Source of the DNA: Diphasiastrum complanatum
Lineage: Eukaryota > Streptophyta > Lycopodiopsida > Lycopodiales > Lycopodiaceae
Direction of reading: 5' to 3'
Length of the DNA stretch: 64,000 nucleotides
Assembly (NCBI GenBank): GCA_029204225.1
Contig: CM055102.1
Coordinates: forward strand, 36,824,585 to 36,888,584
Positions 35,553 to 46,462 of this stretch are shown piece by piece. The translations under genes were made by a program, and so were the position numbers. A model generated the notes under the pieces. The model was not told where the DNA came from. It saw nothing but the letters and a program-made list of their open reading frames with translations, and searched no databases. Each line of letters starts with the position of its first letter. Within the stretch, counting starts at the first letter, position 1.

Positions 35553-36207
35553 TGTGAAAAATACAGATCCTAAGTGGATCTAAACTCCAAGATCATTGGC
35601 TTGAATGCTTGCACTCCAAACTACATAAGCTAGGAATTGGCAACACATTCTATGCTACCTAGAATGCAAAGAACTTGATCAAAAAGCATTTATCACAAAT
35701 GGAAACTTCCATAAACATCAAGTGCGGCCCAAAATAACATTATACAGTCCATAATACATCAGCCTATCACTTTTGGAAAGCACCTTAGATCATACACAAT
35801 AGCTTGAAGACAATACACACAACAATGCTCTCAATGGAGGAAGAAACAATGACAATGATCTATTGATCTCAATGAAGCATACAAAAGGTTTCTCCAACCT
35901 GTTCTCCACGACTTCCCTACTATTTATGGATGAGGAAGATGACTCTCTCTCCTCTCTCTAGAAGGTACTTGACCCTAGATATTTCCTATATAGGAAAAAT
36001 AGCTAAAAATGGCTTATATGACCAAAATACATCAAAATGGTCTCATTTTGAAGGGTATGAAGTTTGACACTTCATCATACTGAAAAAATACAGTAAATAA
36101 AAACATTGTGGCCTGGTTCACACGTGTGAAACTCCAGAACCAAAACTATTTACAATTTTAGCCAATTTAGGCCTCAAACTAGCTAGGAAATGTTGACAAT
36201 TTTCACA
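35553..36207 (-). repeat. copia C 3' LTR
   Basis: 655 bp, TG...CA ends (plus-strand TGTGAAAAATAC to TTTTCACA). Matches 41,329-41,983 with four substitutions and no gaps. It contains the palindrome TTCACACGTGTGAA at 36,117-36,130. Confidence 0.97.
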
Positions 36208-39200
36208 CTCCCTCTTCAACATTGGATGCTAGTTTCAACATAGTCTTTGAGCACATTCCAAGATTAGATCTATGCATTAAATATAGGTCCTTTCCCAATG
36301 GTTTGGTGAAGATATCAGCCACACACTCCTTTGAAGAGACATGTTGAAGCTCCACCTCTTTGGCAATGACTTGATCTCTCACAAAATGGTGAGCAATCTC
36401 AATGTGCTTGCTCCTTGCATGAAAAACAGGATTGCTTGCCAAGCTTTGGGCTGAAAGGTTATCACAAAGTATGATTGGAGTCTTCTCTGGTTCCAGCAAG
36501 TGAAGATCCAATAACATCCTCTTGATCCAAAGAATCTCCTTGGTGCATGTTGTTAATGCCTTGTACTCGGCTTCGGTGGAAGATAGAGAGATAGTTGGTT
36601 GCTTCTTTGATAGCCATGAGACCACTCCATCTCCAAGATAGATTGCAAAGGCACTTGTTGACTTCCTATCCATTTGATCACCTGCAAAATCTGAATCTGA
36701 AAATCCACAAAGGTTAGGTGTAGTACCTCCATACAAGATGCCAAAATCTCTAGATCTCGAGATGTATCTAAGTACTCTCTTTCCTAGCTTCCAATGAGCC
36801 TCACTAGGATCTTGCATAAATTGACTTAGTTTACCAACCACAAAGCTTAGATCAGGTCTTGTGATGGTTAACCATATAAGAGATCCTATTAGCTTTCTAT
36901 AGAGAGTAATGTCCTTGAAGGATCTTTCATTACTTCTTGTAGTTAGCTTTACATTTGATTCCATAGGAGTAGAAACAACTTTACAATCTTCCATATGAAA
37001 CCTTTTTAGAATGGAGTTAACATACTTTTCTTGACATATGAATGTAGATTTAGAAGTTCTAATAATCTCTATTCCTAAGATATAATGAAGTTTACCAAGA
37101 TCTTGAATTTCAAACTCTCTTTTGAGTGCCATCTTGATTTCATCTATATCTAGATTGTTACCACCACTTAAGATAATGTCATCAACATAGATCAAAAGTA
37201 AAGTGATATCATTTTCATTCAATCTAAAGTAGAGAGAATGATCATACTCACTCATAACAAAGTTTTGAGAAAGTAAGAAGGAATTGAGCTTAGCATACCA
37301 ACTCCTTGGTGCTTGCTTTAGCCCATACAAACTCTTTTGGAGATAGCACACATGATTAGGCTCATCATGTGAAACATAGCCCTCGGGTTGCTCCATGTAA
37401 ATATCTTCTTCAAGATCACCATTCAAGAAGGCATTAGTAACATCCATTTGCCACATATCCCAATCATAAAGAGTTGCAAGAGAGATTAGGATTCGAATAG
37501 TTACCATCTTTGCCACGGGTGCAAAGGTCTCATCATAGTCAATACCATATTCTTGAGCATACCCCTTTGCCACCAACCTTGCCTTGTACTTGTTGATTGA
37601 TCCATCTTGATTTGTCTTGATCTTGAAGATCCACTTACAACCAATTGCCTTCTTGTCCTTTGGAAGCTTTACCAACCTCCATGTGTTGCTTTTGATGAGT
37701 GCTTGATGCTCATGATCCATGGCTTGGATCCATTCCTTCTTTTGAATTGCTTCACCTACACAAGTTGGTTCATCAAAAGAGGTAAGAAAAGCAAAGTTAG
37801 AGTTGTCCACCACTTGCTTTCCTTTTTCATCATAGGTTAGCCTTGATGGCTTAGCCCTTTGCCTTTGAGTCTTCCTTGAAGTTTGCTTTGGAGTGGCATC
37901 TCCATCTTCATCCAAGACATCTTGCACATCATGATGATTAGTAGGCACATCAACATCAACATCAACAACATTGGAAACATTCTCTTCATGAAAGATGACA
38001 TCCCTACTTATGACAACTTTCTTTGTAGAAGGAATGTACACTTTGTAAGCCTTGCTTACTTCACTATAGCCAACAAACACACCCTTCTTTGATGAAGGAT
38101 CTTCTTTAGTTCTATCATCAAGTGTGATATTGACAAAACATGTACATCCAAAGATCCTACAATGCTTGACACTCGGCCTTCTACCATAAAGAACCTCATG
38201 AGGAGTTTTACCATCCAAGGAAGCACTTGTCCATCTATTACATAGATAGTTAGCACATGCTAAAGCTTCCCCCCAAAAAGACTTAGCAAGATTAGCATGT
38301 AGTCTCATTGCCTTGGCACATTCACAAAGGGTTCTATTCTTCCTCTCGGCCACTCCATTCTGTTGTGGAGTCCTAGGACTAGACATCTCCCTCTTAATCC
38401 CATGTGCTATACAAAAGTCTTTGAACCTATTTGAGGTGTATTCCCCTCCATTATCAGATCTTAAGCATTTGATCTTTGTATTGAATTGGTTTTGCATTTC
38501 ATTCTTGAACTTGACAAATGCAGCAAACACTTCATCCTTACTTTTAAGAAGATAGATCCAAGTATACCTACTAAAGTCATCAATGAAAGTTGCATACATC
38601 TTTGCCCCACCATTGCTAGTTGTACTAGAAGAATGAATATCAGAATGCACAAGTTGAAAAGCTTCTTTAGATCTAGAAGTAGATCTAGAATAAGCAAGTC
38701 TATGAGATTTGGACAAGGCACAATGTTCACAAACACTATTGTTTGCAACAAGACTTTTAGGGAGACCAAGAACAAGCTCTTTCTTTGCCATTACCTCCAA
38801 AGATTTGAAGTTGGGATGGCCCAACCTCTTGTGCCAAACTTCTTGGTTTGTCAATTGCTCCCTAGCCATACATCCTTCATGATTAGAGATCACACATGCA
38901 TCAAGCTTGAAAAGTTTACCATGCCTCCTACCTTGAGCAATCAAGGATCCACATTTACTTATCAAACATGCATCTCCAATGAACTCCACATCAAGTCCTT
39001 TGTCAATCATTTGACTTACACTAAGCAAATTCTTAGTGATTGAAGGAATGTACAAAACATTTTCAAGATTTGCTTTTCTATTTGTTGAAAGGGAAATAGG
39101 AATAGTGCCTATGCCTTTGATGTCACATTGACCATCATTTGCAGTGTAGATGATGTTACCTTCTCCCTCATAAGACAATAAGGATGTAAAGTATTCCTTA

Positions 39201-40156
39201 TGTCTTGTCATGTGAGATGAGGCTCCACTATCAATCCACCAAGGATCATTATCATCTATGTTGGCTAACAAACTTGAAGTCATAACAAGTGATTCACATG
39301 TGTTATGTTCTTCCTCATCTATTGTAAGATTTCCTTGCCTCTCTCCTTGCTCTCTTTTCTTCTTATAACATTCATTTGCAAAATGACCTTTTATCCCACA
39401 ATAAAAGCACTTGAACTTTGACTTATTGTTCTTAGTAGAAGAGGAAGAGGAAGAGTGATCATCATGATCAAAGTTACCACCTTTGGACCATTTCCCTTTG
39501 CCTTTACCTTTGCCCTTGAATTTGCCTTTTGTGAAGAAAGCCTCTTCACCTCCACCTTGCAAGGATGCACCATCAAGCTTTGATTGCAACCTATGTTCTT
39601 CAGCCAATAAGATTTCTTGCAAGTCAACCACACTTGGCAAGACTCTTTGAATGGCAAAACTTTGCACAAGGTTAGCATGTTCATTTAGCAAACCATTCAA
39701 CATAACTTGGACTATTTCACTATCTTTTATGTTCTCATCAATGCATGCTAAATCATCACTTAGGGACTTAACTCTCAAGATAAATGCATGAGCACTTTCA
39801 CCCTCTCTTTGCCTACTAGAAAATATTTGTCTCCTTAGGGTCAATACCCTAGATGTGGACTTTGATTCAAAGAGCTTCTTTAAGGCATTCCATGCCTCAC
39901 TTGCACTTTGACACTTTCCAACTTCCTTGAGAAGTTCATTTGTAACATTCATTTTAATGATATGAAGAGCCCTTTTGGCCTTCTTATCAAACCTTTGTTG
40001 CTCTTGAAGTGTGAGAGGTCTCTCTTCAATTTCTGCAACTATGTCCATGAGTTCATTCAACTCAAGTAAGGACTCCATCCTCACTTTCCAAGTAGAGTAG
40101 TTTGATGAACTCAACCTTTCACTAGACTCTAGCATGATCCCACCATTGGAAGCCAT
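36203..40156 (-). CDS. copia C gag-pol polyprotein (1,317 aa)
   Basis: One intact frame with every domain needed for retrotransposition. Gag (1-240); zinc knuckle CFYCGIKGHFANEC near 249; protease DSGA near 307; GAG-pre-integrase HKRLGHPN near 441 and CEHC near 480; integrase with catalytic Asp in HSD (about 502), Asp in DNGGEY (about 567) and Glu in NGVAE (about 602); RT with YVDD near 988; RNase H with SDSDFAG near 1,154, STEAEY near 1,192 and CDN near 1,230. The first Met (MASNGG) precedes the conserved LESSERLSSSNYSTWK gag start, so I keep it. The stop codon lies in the first bases of the 3' LTR, and the polypurine tract encodes the last residues. It acts in cytoplasmic virus-like particles, then the nucleus. 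It could be active; transcription is not shown. Confidence 0.97.
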   Translation of the reverse strand: MASNGGIMLESSERLSSSNYSTWKVRMESLLELNELMDIVAEIEERPLTLQEQQRFDKKAKRALHIIKMNVTNELLKEVGKCQSASEAWNALKKLFESKSTSRVLTLRRQIFSSRQREGESAHAFILRVKSLSDDLACIDENIKDSEIVQVMLNGLLNEHANLVQSFAIQRVLPSVVDLQEILLAEEHRLQSKLDGASLQGGGEEAFFTKGKFKGKGKGKGKWSKGGNFDHDDHSSSSSSTKNNKSKFKCFYCGIKGHFANECYKKKREQGERQGNLTIDEEEHNTCESLVMTSSLLANIDDNDPWWIDSGASSHMTRHKEYFTSLLSYEGEGNIIYTANDGQCDIKGIGTIPISLSTNRKANLENVLYIPSITKNLLSVSQMIDKGLDVEFIGDACLISKCGSLIAQGRRHGKLFKLDACVISNHEGCMAREQLTNQEVWHKRLGHPNFKSLEVMAKKELVLGLPKSLVANNSVCEHCALSKSHRLAYSRSTSRSKEAFQLVHSDIHSSSTTSNGGAKMYATFIDDFSRYTWIYLLKSKDEVFAAFVKFKNEMQNQFNTKIKCLRSDNGGEYTSNRFKDFCIAHGIKREMSSPRTPQQNGVAERKNRTLCECAKAMRLHANLAKSFWGEALACANYLCNRWTSASLDGKTPHEVLYGRRPSVKHCRIFGCTCFVNITLDDRTKEDPSSKKGVFVGYSEVSKAYKVYIPSTKKVVISRDVIFHEENVSNVVDVDVDVPTNHHDVQDVLDEDGDATPKQTSRKTQRQRAKPSRLTYDEKGKQVVDNSNFAFLTSFDEPTCVGEAIQKKEWIQAMDHEHQALIKSNTWRLVKLPKDKKAIGCKWIFKIKTNQDGSINKYKARLVAKGYAQEYGIDYDETFAPVAKMVTIRILISLATLYDWDMWQMDVTNAFLNGDLEEDIYMEQPEGYVSHDEPNHVCYLQKSLYGLKQAPRSWYAKLNSFLLSQNFVMSEYDHSLYFRLNENDITLLLIYVDDIILSGGNNLDIDEIKMALKREFEIQDLGKLHYILGIEIIRTSKSTFICQEKYVNSILKRFHMEDCKVVSTPMESNVKLTTRSNERSFKDITLYRKLIGSLIWLTITRPDLSFVVGKLSQFMQDPSEAHWKLGKRVLRYISRSRDFGILYGGTTPNLCGFSDSDFAGDQMDRKSTSAFAIYLGDGVVSWLSKKQPTISLSSTEAEYKALTTCTKEILWIKRMLLDLHLLEPEKTPIILCDNLSAQSLASNPVFHARSKHIEIAHHFVRDQVIAKEVELQHVSSKECVADIFTKPLGKDLYLMHRSNLGMCSKTMLKLASNVEEGV
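36208..36217 (-). other. copia C polypurine tract
   Basis: Minus-strand GAAGAGGGAG directly before the 3' LTR. It primes plus-strand DNA synthesis and also codes for the final residues of the polyprotein. Confidence 0.85.
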
Positions 40157-41316
40157 GATTCTAATGTTTCTTCAACTTTTAGGTTCTGTCCTAAAGCACT
40201 TAGCACTCACTTTTCTCTCAACAAATGATAGATAAAGAGATCTATGAAGATTTAGGACCCTAAAACACTTCTATCTTGAACCTAGATGGTTTCCAAGCAT
40301 AGAAAGGAAGATTGAAACACATGCAACACTTTGCACACACTAAGAATGGATTACAAAATCAAACCAACATGAACACACTCTTGCTTAAGCTCTCAAACTT
40401 TCCAGCAAGTGACCAAATCAAGTTATGGTGTGAAGAGTTACTTGCATTCTTAGAAAATACCCAAAACTAGGATGCCAAGATTACCTAGTAATGAACAAAC
40501 TTGATCAACATATGATCAACACACTAAGATATTGATTCAACCTGTAAAACCACATGTAAACCACACTTCTAAAAGTTTATAAACTCCATCAAGTGATAAA
40601 TACAAGATTTAGAGGTGAATGAATGAGCACACTTAGTGAATCACAAGACTAGCTTCACTATCTTGTCAAATCTTGGTGTTTAGATGTAGATCTAAGATCA
40701 CTTCACATGAGAATGTTCCTCAACCTGTTAAGAACCTGAAAACACACTTGCATAATGGTTAACACCTTCCAGCAAATGCTCCAATCAAATTACATAAGGA
40801 GAGTTACTTACATGCTCAACAAAGTACACCAAAATTTATGCCAAAATTGATGACAATCTTTACAATATGCTCTTCACAATGGAGCTTACAATATGTTCAC
40901 CCAAAAAAGGGGATCTTTCATCCAAATGGGAGCTTTGCTCAGCCTTTAGGAGAATTACAACTCACTCAAAAGAGCATTTGTCATCCACTTAAGGAGAAGT
41001 TTCATCCACTTAAGGAGAGTGTTCATCCAAGAATGGAGATTGTCAACAATAGGATTGAAAAGAACATTGTTAGTATTGAATATGCACAAGCCTCACAATC
41101 ACAAATGATTAGGTGTTATGATCTGATCCAAAATAGTTTCTTTTCAGCCTCTGATCTTCAATAGACCTGAAATATGCTTTTGATCCACAAGTTCAACTCA
41201 CAAAACAAAGGTTAGTAAGATTTGATCAACAAAGCAATGCAAAATCATGCTAGAACTTGATCAAACATCCAAATATCACCAAAAATGGAATACTTACTGT
41301 AAATAGAAGCCAACCA
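40157..41316 (-). other. copia C leader (1,160 bases)
   Basis: Between the primer binding site and the gag start, unusually long for a copia element. Two parts resemble each other (about 40,390-40,450 and 40,760-40,820, sharing a TTCCAGCAA...CCAATCAA...GAGTTACTTRCAT pattern), which suggests an old internal duplication. Near 40,990-41,030 a short phrase TCATCCACTTAAGGAGA is repeated. No open frame with a landmark occurs on the sense strand. Confidence 0.7.
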
Positions 41317-41328
41317 GCTCTGATACCA
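41317..41328 (-). other. copia C primer binding site
   Basis: Minus-strand TGGTATCAGAGC, adjacent to the 5' LTR; complementary to initiator tRNA-Met, as in most plant copia elements. Confidence 0.95.
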
Positions 41329-41983
41329 TGTGAAAAATACAGATCCTAAGTGGATCTAAACTCCAAGATCATTGGCTTGAATGCTTGCACTCCAAACTAC
41401 ATAAGCTAGGAATTGGCAACACATTCTATGCTACCTAGAATGCAAAGAACTTGATCAAAAAGCATTTATCACAAATGGAAACTTCCATAAACATCAAGTG
41501 CGGCCCAAAATAGCATTATACAGTCCATAATACATCAGCCTATCACTTTTGAAAAGCACCTAAGATCATACACAATAGCTTGAAGACAATACACACAACA
41601 ATGCTCTCAATGGAGGAAGAAACAATGACAATGATCTATTGATCTCAATGAAGCATACAAAAGGTTTCTCCAACCTGTTCTCCACGACTTCCCTACTATT
41701 TATGGATGAGGAAGATGACTCTCTCTCCTCTCTCTAGAAGGTACTTGACCCTAGATATTTCCTATATAGGAAAAATAGCTAAAAATGGCTTATATGACCA
41801 AAATACATCAAAATGGTCTCATTTTGAAGGGTATGAAGTTTGACACTTCATCATACTGAAAAAATACAGTAAATAAAAACATTGTGGCCTGGTTCACACG
41901 TGTGAACCTCCAGAACCAAAACTATTTACAATTTTAGCCAATTTAGGCCTCAAACTAGCTAGGAAATGTTGACAATTTTCACA
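41329..41983 (-). repeat. copia C 5' LTR
   Basis: 655-bp partner of the LTR at 35,553-36,207. The four differences are an A/G near 41,512, a G/A near 41,551, a T/A near 41,561 and an A/C near 41,908. The palindrome TTCACACGTGTGAA lies at 41,893-41,906. Confidence 0.97.
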
Positions 41984-41988
41984 TGCCA

Positions 41989-42555
41989 TATACTTCCAAG
42001 TACAACGACTTACATAATTAGGTGACAAACATTTAGTGTAGTTAATACATGGATGCAATCTATAAATAGATCATTCCAGCACAGATTACTTGAGACGCTC
42101 CATCCATGAGACGTATTATTTGAGTCTCCTAGTTACACCATCATTCTAGTTGTAACTGCTATTTTGTTGTGCTTCAGTGTGATATAGCAGCAGCATGTTT
42201 TTCTATCCGTGTATAGCGTAGATGAATGCTTGTTGTGATTGAATGCAGTTTGTTGCTATTTGATAACGTTTGTTCACTCACTCTGATCAAAACACGGATG
42301 TCTACAACACCTCAATTTCTGATCAGATGATGGCTATCTTTGACGTCTGAGGAACTTGCACTATCACGCTGCTATTTCAATCTATTTTAGAACTAAATTT
42401 CATATTGAATCTGATTCCTAGTAATACCACACACACACAAACCATTTCTAATCTCTGGACTGTACTCTCATTTTTGTGAGTATAAACTGATTTTTAAGAT
42501 CATGTTGGGCAAGTAGAACACTTAAAGTTGTGATTATACTTAGCATAAGCTTTCT
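41989..42555 (+). repeat. copia F 5' LTR, right part
   Basis: Continues the LTR broken at 35,552. It aligns with 44,352-44,930 at about 90% identity, up to the shared end TAGCATAAGCTTTCT. Confidence 0.85.
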
Positions 42556-44242
42556 CCACACAACCCAACCTCGCTCTTCAAAAGGTGATTGGTCACCTAC
42601 TTCAAGAAGAAATGTGGAGAAAGGCTAGCAGCCTGTCTATCAAAGACAAATTCATGGCTCTATACACCAAGAAGAAAGACTACTCCAAGGGCAAGAATCA
42701 AGTGCAGCAATAATAGCAGAAGCCTTATACTCAAGGTGAGAATAGTGGGTCACAAAAAAAGCTTTTCTATAGATATTTCAAGAGAGCCAATCACGACATC
42801 AAAGAGTCTCGTATTTGGATCTACAACGAGGTGACGAAAACAACAACAACAATCAGACTCCTCCAACATGGCGGAATTCAAGGAGCAAGATACACATTTG
42901 TTAATGGCTTACAACAACAGCAGTGAAGACTGTGATAGCTGGTACCTAGACAACGATGCTACCCAACACATGACCTCTCACAAGGAATGGTTTACCAAGT
43001 ATGCAGCTTACAACAAAGATCAATTCATCTACCTCAGAGATTCAAGCACCATACACATCGAAGGCAAAGAGATAGTTAAGATCACATTCAACAACCATCT
43101 ATCTATTTGTGTTTCCAACATCCTTCACGTTCCTCAGCTATCAAAGAACCTGTTATCAGTCTCTAAGATAACTGATGAGGGCTACACTGTTACTTTCTCA
43201 TCTGAGCAGTGTACAATAATCGAGGAAGATACTACTATGACTACATGCACTAGAGCTGAAAATTTTTATGTACTTTCTAATTCAGTTGCATTAGCTAGTA
43301 TCTCTAATGAAAATGTAAACGATAATGCTATTCTGTGACATAGTCGATTTGGACACATGAATACAAGATCACTCTCCTATATGCATTGTAATAACTTGTA
43401 TGATGGATTGTATTTCTCTTCTTCATTAGATAGGAAATCTTTTTTTTGTGAATCATGCATCTATAGAAAACACTCTAGAAACAAGTTTCCCAAATCACAT
43501 TCCATAAAAAAAAAACATGTATTGGATCTTGTACATAGCGATCTTTGTGATCCAATGCCAACTCTGTCCTTAGGAGATGCAATCTATTTTATCACTTTCA
43601 TAGATGATTATTCTAGATGGCCTACAATCATGTAAAGTGAAGGCACTCCAAACTGATGGTGGCGGACGAATACCTCTCTAATGAGATGTCCGACTATATG
43701 GCTGAACATGACATTAGAAGACAATTCACTTCCTATTCACCTCAACAAAACGGAATTGTAGAAAGAAAGAATCGAACTCTTCTCAACTCAACAAGATCCA
43801 TGCTACATCAAGCACACCTACCTGTGAAGTTCTGGGCATAAGATACTACCACAACCCGTTACGTGTAGAACAGATCTAGCACCAAAGTTGTCAACAATAA
43901 AATTCCTCATGAAATTTGGCATGGGCACAAGCCTAGTGTCAGCCATTTAAAAATCGTTGGTTGTATATGTTTTGTTCACATTCCTAAATAGCTTAGAAAG
44001 AAGCTGGATCATAGAACAAATAATTGCATTTTCATTGGCTATGTTGATGAACATAAAGCTTATAAAGTTTATGATCCATCCACTAATGTAGTATTTGTCT
44101 CTAGGGACGTAATATTTCAAGAACATACATACCATGATTTCAACAACCATCGATAAATGATGCTATGCCATTTCATCCTATTTTACGTAGCATGAAATCT
44201 TCCAATGATAATGTTTCTTATACAGAACCTGCAGTTATAGCT
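42556..44242 (+). pseudogene. copia F internal region, deleted and decayed
   Basis: Starts within the gag C-terminus (QEEMWRKASSLSIKDKF), so the primer site and gag N-terminus are missing. A knuckle remnant is near 42,770-42,800. Protease follows at 42,937-42,972, with DSGA changed to DNDA. GAG-pre-integrase motifs and CESC come next (43,339-43,480; W of the LWH motif is a TGA). Integrase has HSDLCDP near 43,538, then a frameshift, the QTDGGG-like segment near 43,650 and GIVERKNRT near 43,755. A capping segment (LVSRDVIFQEH) is near 44,095. At 44,242 it jumps into the middle of the 3' LTR, so RT and RNase H are absent. Confidence 0.85.
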
Positions 44243-44930
44243 GAGAGAAAATCACTTCACGTAAAATGCGAAGTGAGAGAATTTTTGACGTCCTCGTTCG
44301 CGTCAACATTCCTAATTCGTTGACAGTATACACTATGTATAGTTGTCACAAAAGCCATATACTTCCAAGTACAACGGCTCACCTAATTAGGTGACAAACA
44401 TTTAATGTAGTTAATACATGGATGCAATCTATAAATAGATTATCCCAGCACATATTACTTGAGACGCTCTGTTCATGAGACGTATTATTTGAGCCTCTCC
44501 ATTACGTCATCATTCTGGTTGTAACTGCTATTTTGTTGTGCTTCAGTGTAATATAGTAGTAGCACATTTTTCTATCTGTGTATAACGTAGATGAATGGTT
44601 GTTGTGATTGAATGCACTTTGTTGTTGTTTGATAACGTTTGTTCACTCACTCTGATCAGAACACGGACGTCTATGACTCCTCAGTTTCTGATCAGACGAT
44701 GGCTGTCTTTGACGCTTGAGGAACTTGCACTATCACACTGTTATTTCAATCCATTTTAAAACTAAACTTTATATTGAATCTGATTTCCAGTAATACCACA
44801 CACACACAAACCATTTTATAATCTCTTTGGTGGACTGTACTCTCATTTTTGTGAGTATGAACTAATTTTTAAGATCTTGTTGGGCAACTAGAACACTTAA
44901 GGCTGTGATTATACTTAGCATAAGCTTTCT
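44243..44930 (+). repeat. copia F 3' LTR, 5'-truncated
   Basis: Homologous to 35,455-35,552 plus 41,989-42,555, with one extra 17-base stretch near 44,337. Its first part is missing because the internal deletion ends inside it. Confidence 0.85.
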
Positions 44931-46462
44931 ATTAGACTGTTTTTGCATCTAGCAGCTGATTGTAACTAAAGAGCTGTTCCGCAATACTCTTGCTCTTTTT
45001 ACCGTTCACGTTCTTCGTACTCCCTTGCCCCATCATCAATTTCTAATTATACAAGTGAAAAGTGATTAAAAAATGGTGTCACATCCCTACTTATAGACAA
45101 AGTTAGGGTTAGGGTTTCTGGTTCACCCAAAACCATGTGCCATAACCACTTGACTATCATAAAAACCTAAGAGCCAAAATGCATTTTAGAACTACTTGGG
45201 TCCTTTCTTATTTTGGCCCATTGGTATTTTAGATCTATCTCTACTTCTCGCGCCTTTGGCTTATGAGTACAGTAGTGCACTTTCTAAGGGTGTCTGAAGT
45301 TATATTACTGATAGATCTAACTCTTATGCCAACTTCGCCATGCTCTTATTCCCGTTGCCGTAAAATCTGTTGGGGAGACGTTGGGCTTTGTCTTCACTCA
45401 TTGGCCGATCTACCATCTTGTCAATGTTCTGATATTGGATGTCTCGGGGAATCTAGATTCTGGCACTCCTTGATCATTCATCAACATTCCTTGATGTAGT
45501 TCAGTGGCATGATAGCATGCGATATTCGTTGGGCACTTTTGGCATTTGTTATAAGATCAAAGGTTGAACTTTCTTCATACCAACTCAGTGAGGAGAAACC
45601 AGCTTTCCCTGCTAGCTCATTTGATAGAATTTCTACACTCTCTTAAAATAGAATGGCCAAAAAAAAGAGAAATGACTTGGAGACTCATTTTTGTAAATTT
45701 TTAGAAAAAGTATTCAAATTTAAAATACTTCAAATAAATATATTGTAATGCAAAAAAAATGTTGTATTTTGCAAGAAAATAATTTAAGCTACAAAAATTT
45801 GGTCAATAGATTTTCATAAATAACTTAAAATTAGCTTATATCAAATTATAATAATATTCAAAATAAAATCATTAGATACACAACCACTAAAATACCAAAA
45901 AAATATTTTTTGCTTACTTAAAACAAAAGCTATAGTTTTTCTTTTTTGGAATTTCAAAAGTTTTTTAAATTACAATTTCTGTATTGAAAAAAATATTTTT
46001 TAAATTATGTTGAAAATTTGAATCAATATTTTTTATAGTTTTAAATTTTTGAAAATTTTTACTTATACCTACGTAAGTTTATTAAATATTTAAACATTAA
46101 ATAAACGCAAATGAAACTACTTTATAATAATCGAGATTAAATGATTTGTGAAAATATTTAAATCACCTTGAGAAAAGTCTAGTTTTTTTTTTTTCATTTC
46201 TTAAAATTTCTAACAATATTTTTTTTTACAAGAAATATTTTAAAAACACATCTAAAATTAAAATATTATAAACTTGACAAATCGTTACAATTTTAATTTT
46301 TGGTAATGATTATCAATGTTAAATTTTTTTAATATATTTCAAATTTTTAATCTTAAATCGTTAAAAAACAAATTTAAGAACATTAAATCATAAAAAAGAA
46401 CTCAAAATACAATACATCACAAAATATAAACACAATTATTCTTTAAAACAAAAGAGAATTTT
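44931..46462. other. no gene seen; AT-rich, with a telomere-like motif
   Basis: No coding landmark. TTAGGGTTAGGGTTT occurs at 45,103-45,117, a telo-box or short interstitial telomere-type repeat. From about 45,650 to 46,440 the sequence is strikingly AT-rich with many A and T runs, unlike the retroelements on both sides. Confidence 0.6.

Larger units (their letters stand above)
35553..41983 (-). mobile_element. copia C: full-length, young Ty1/copia retrotransposon
   Basis: A complete 6,431-bp element on the minus strand: two 655-bp LTRs, primer binding site, 1,160-base leader, one uninterrupted gag-pol frame and a polypurine tract. It is flanked by the 5-bp target duplication TGCCA (35,548-35,552 and 41,984-41,988). 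By my reading the two LTRs differ at only four positions (about 0.6%), which marks a recent insertion. It sits inside the 5' LTR of the older copia F. Confidence 0.97.

Noticed and set aside
40838-41164. 108-codon forward frame
   Set aside because: It is antisense to the copia C leader, consists of short repeated phrases, and shows no domain.
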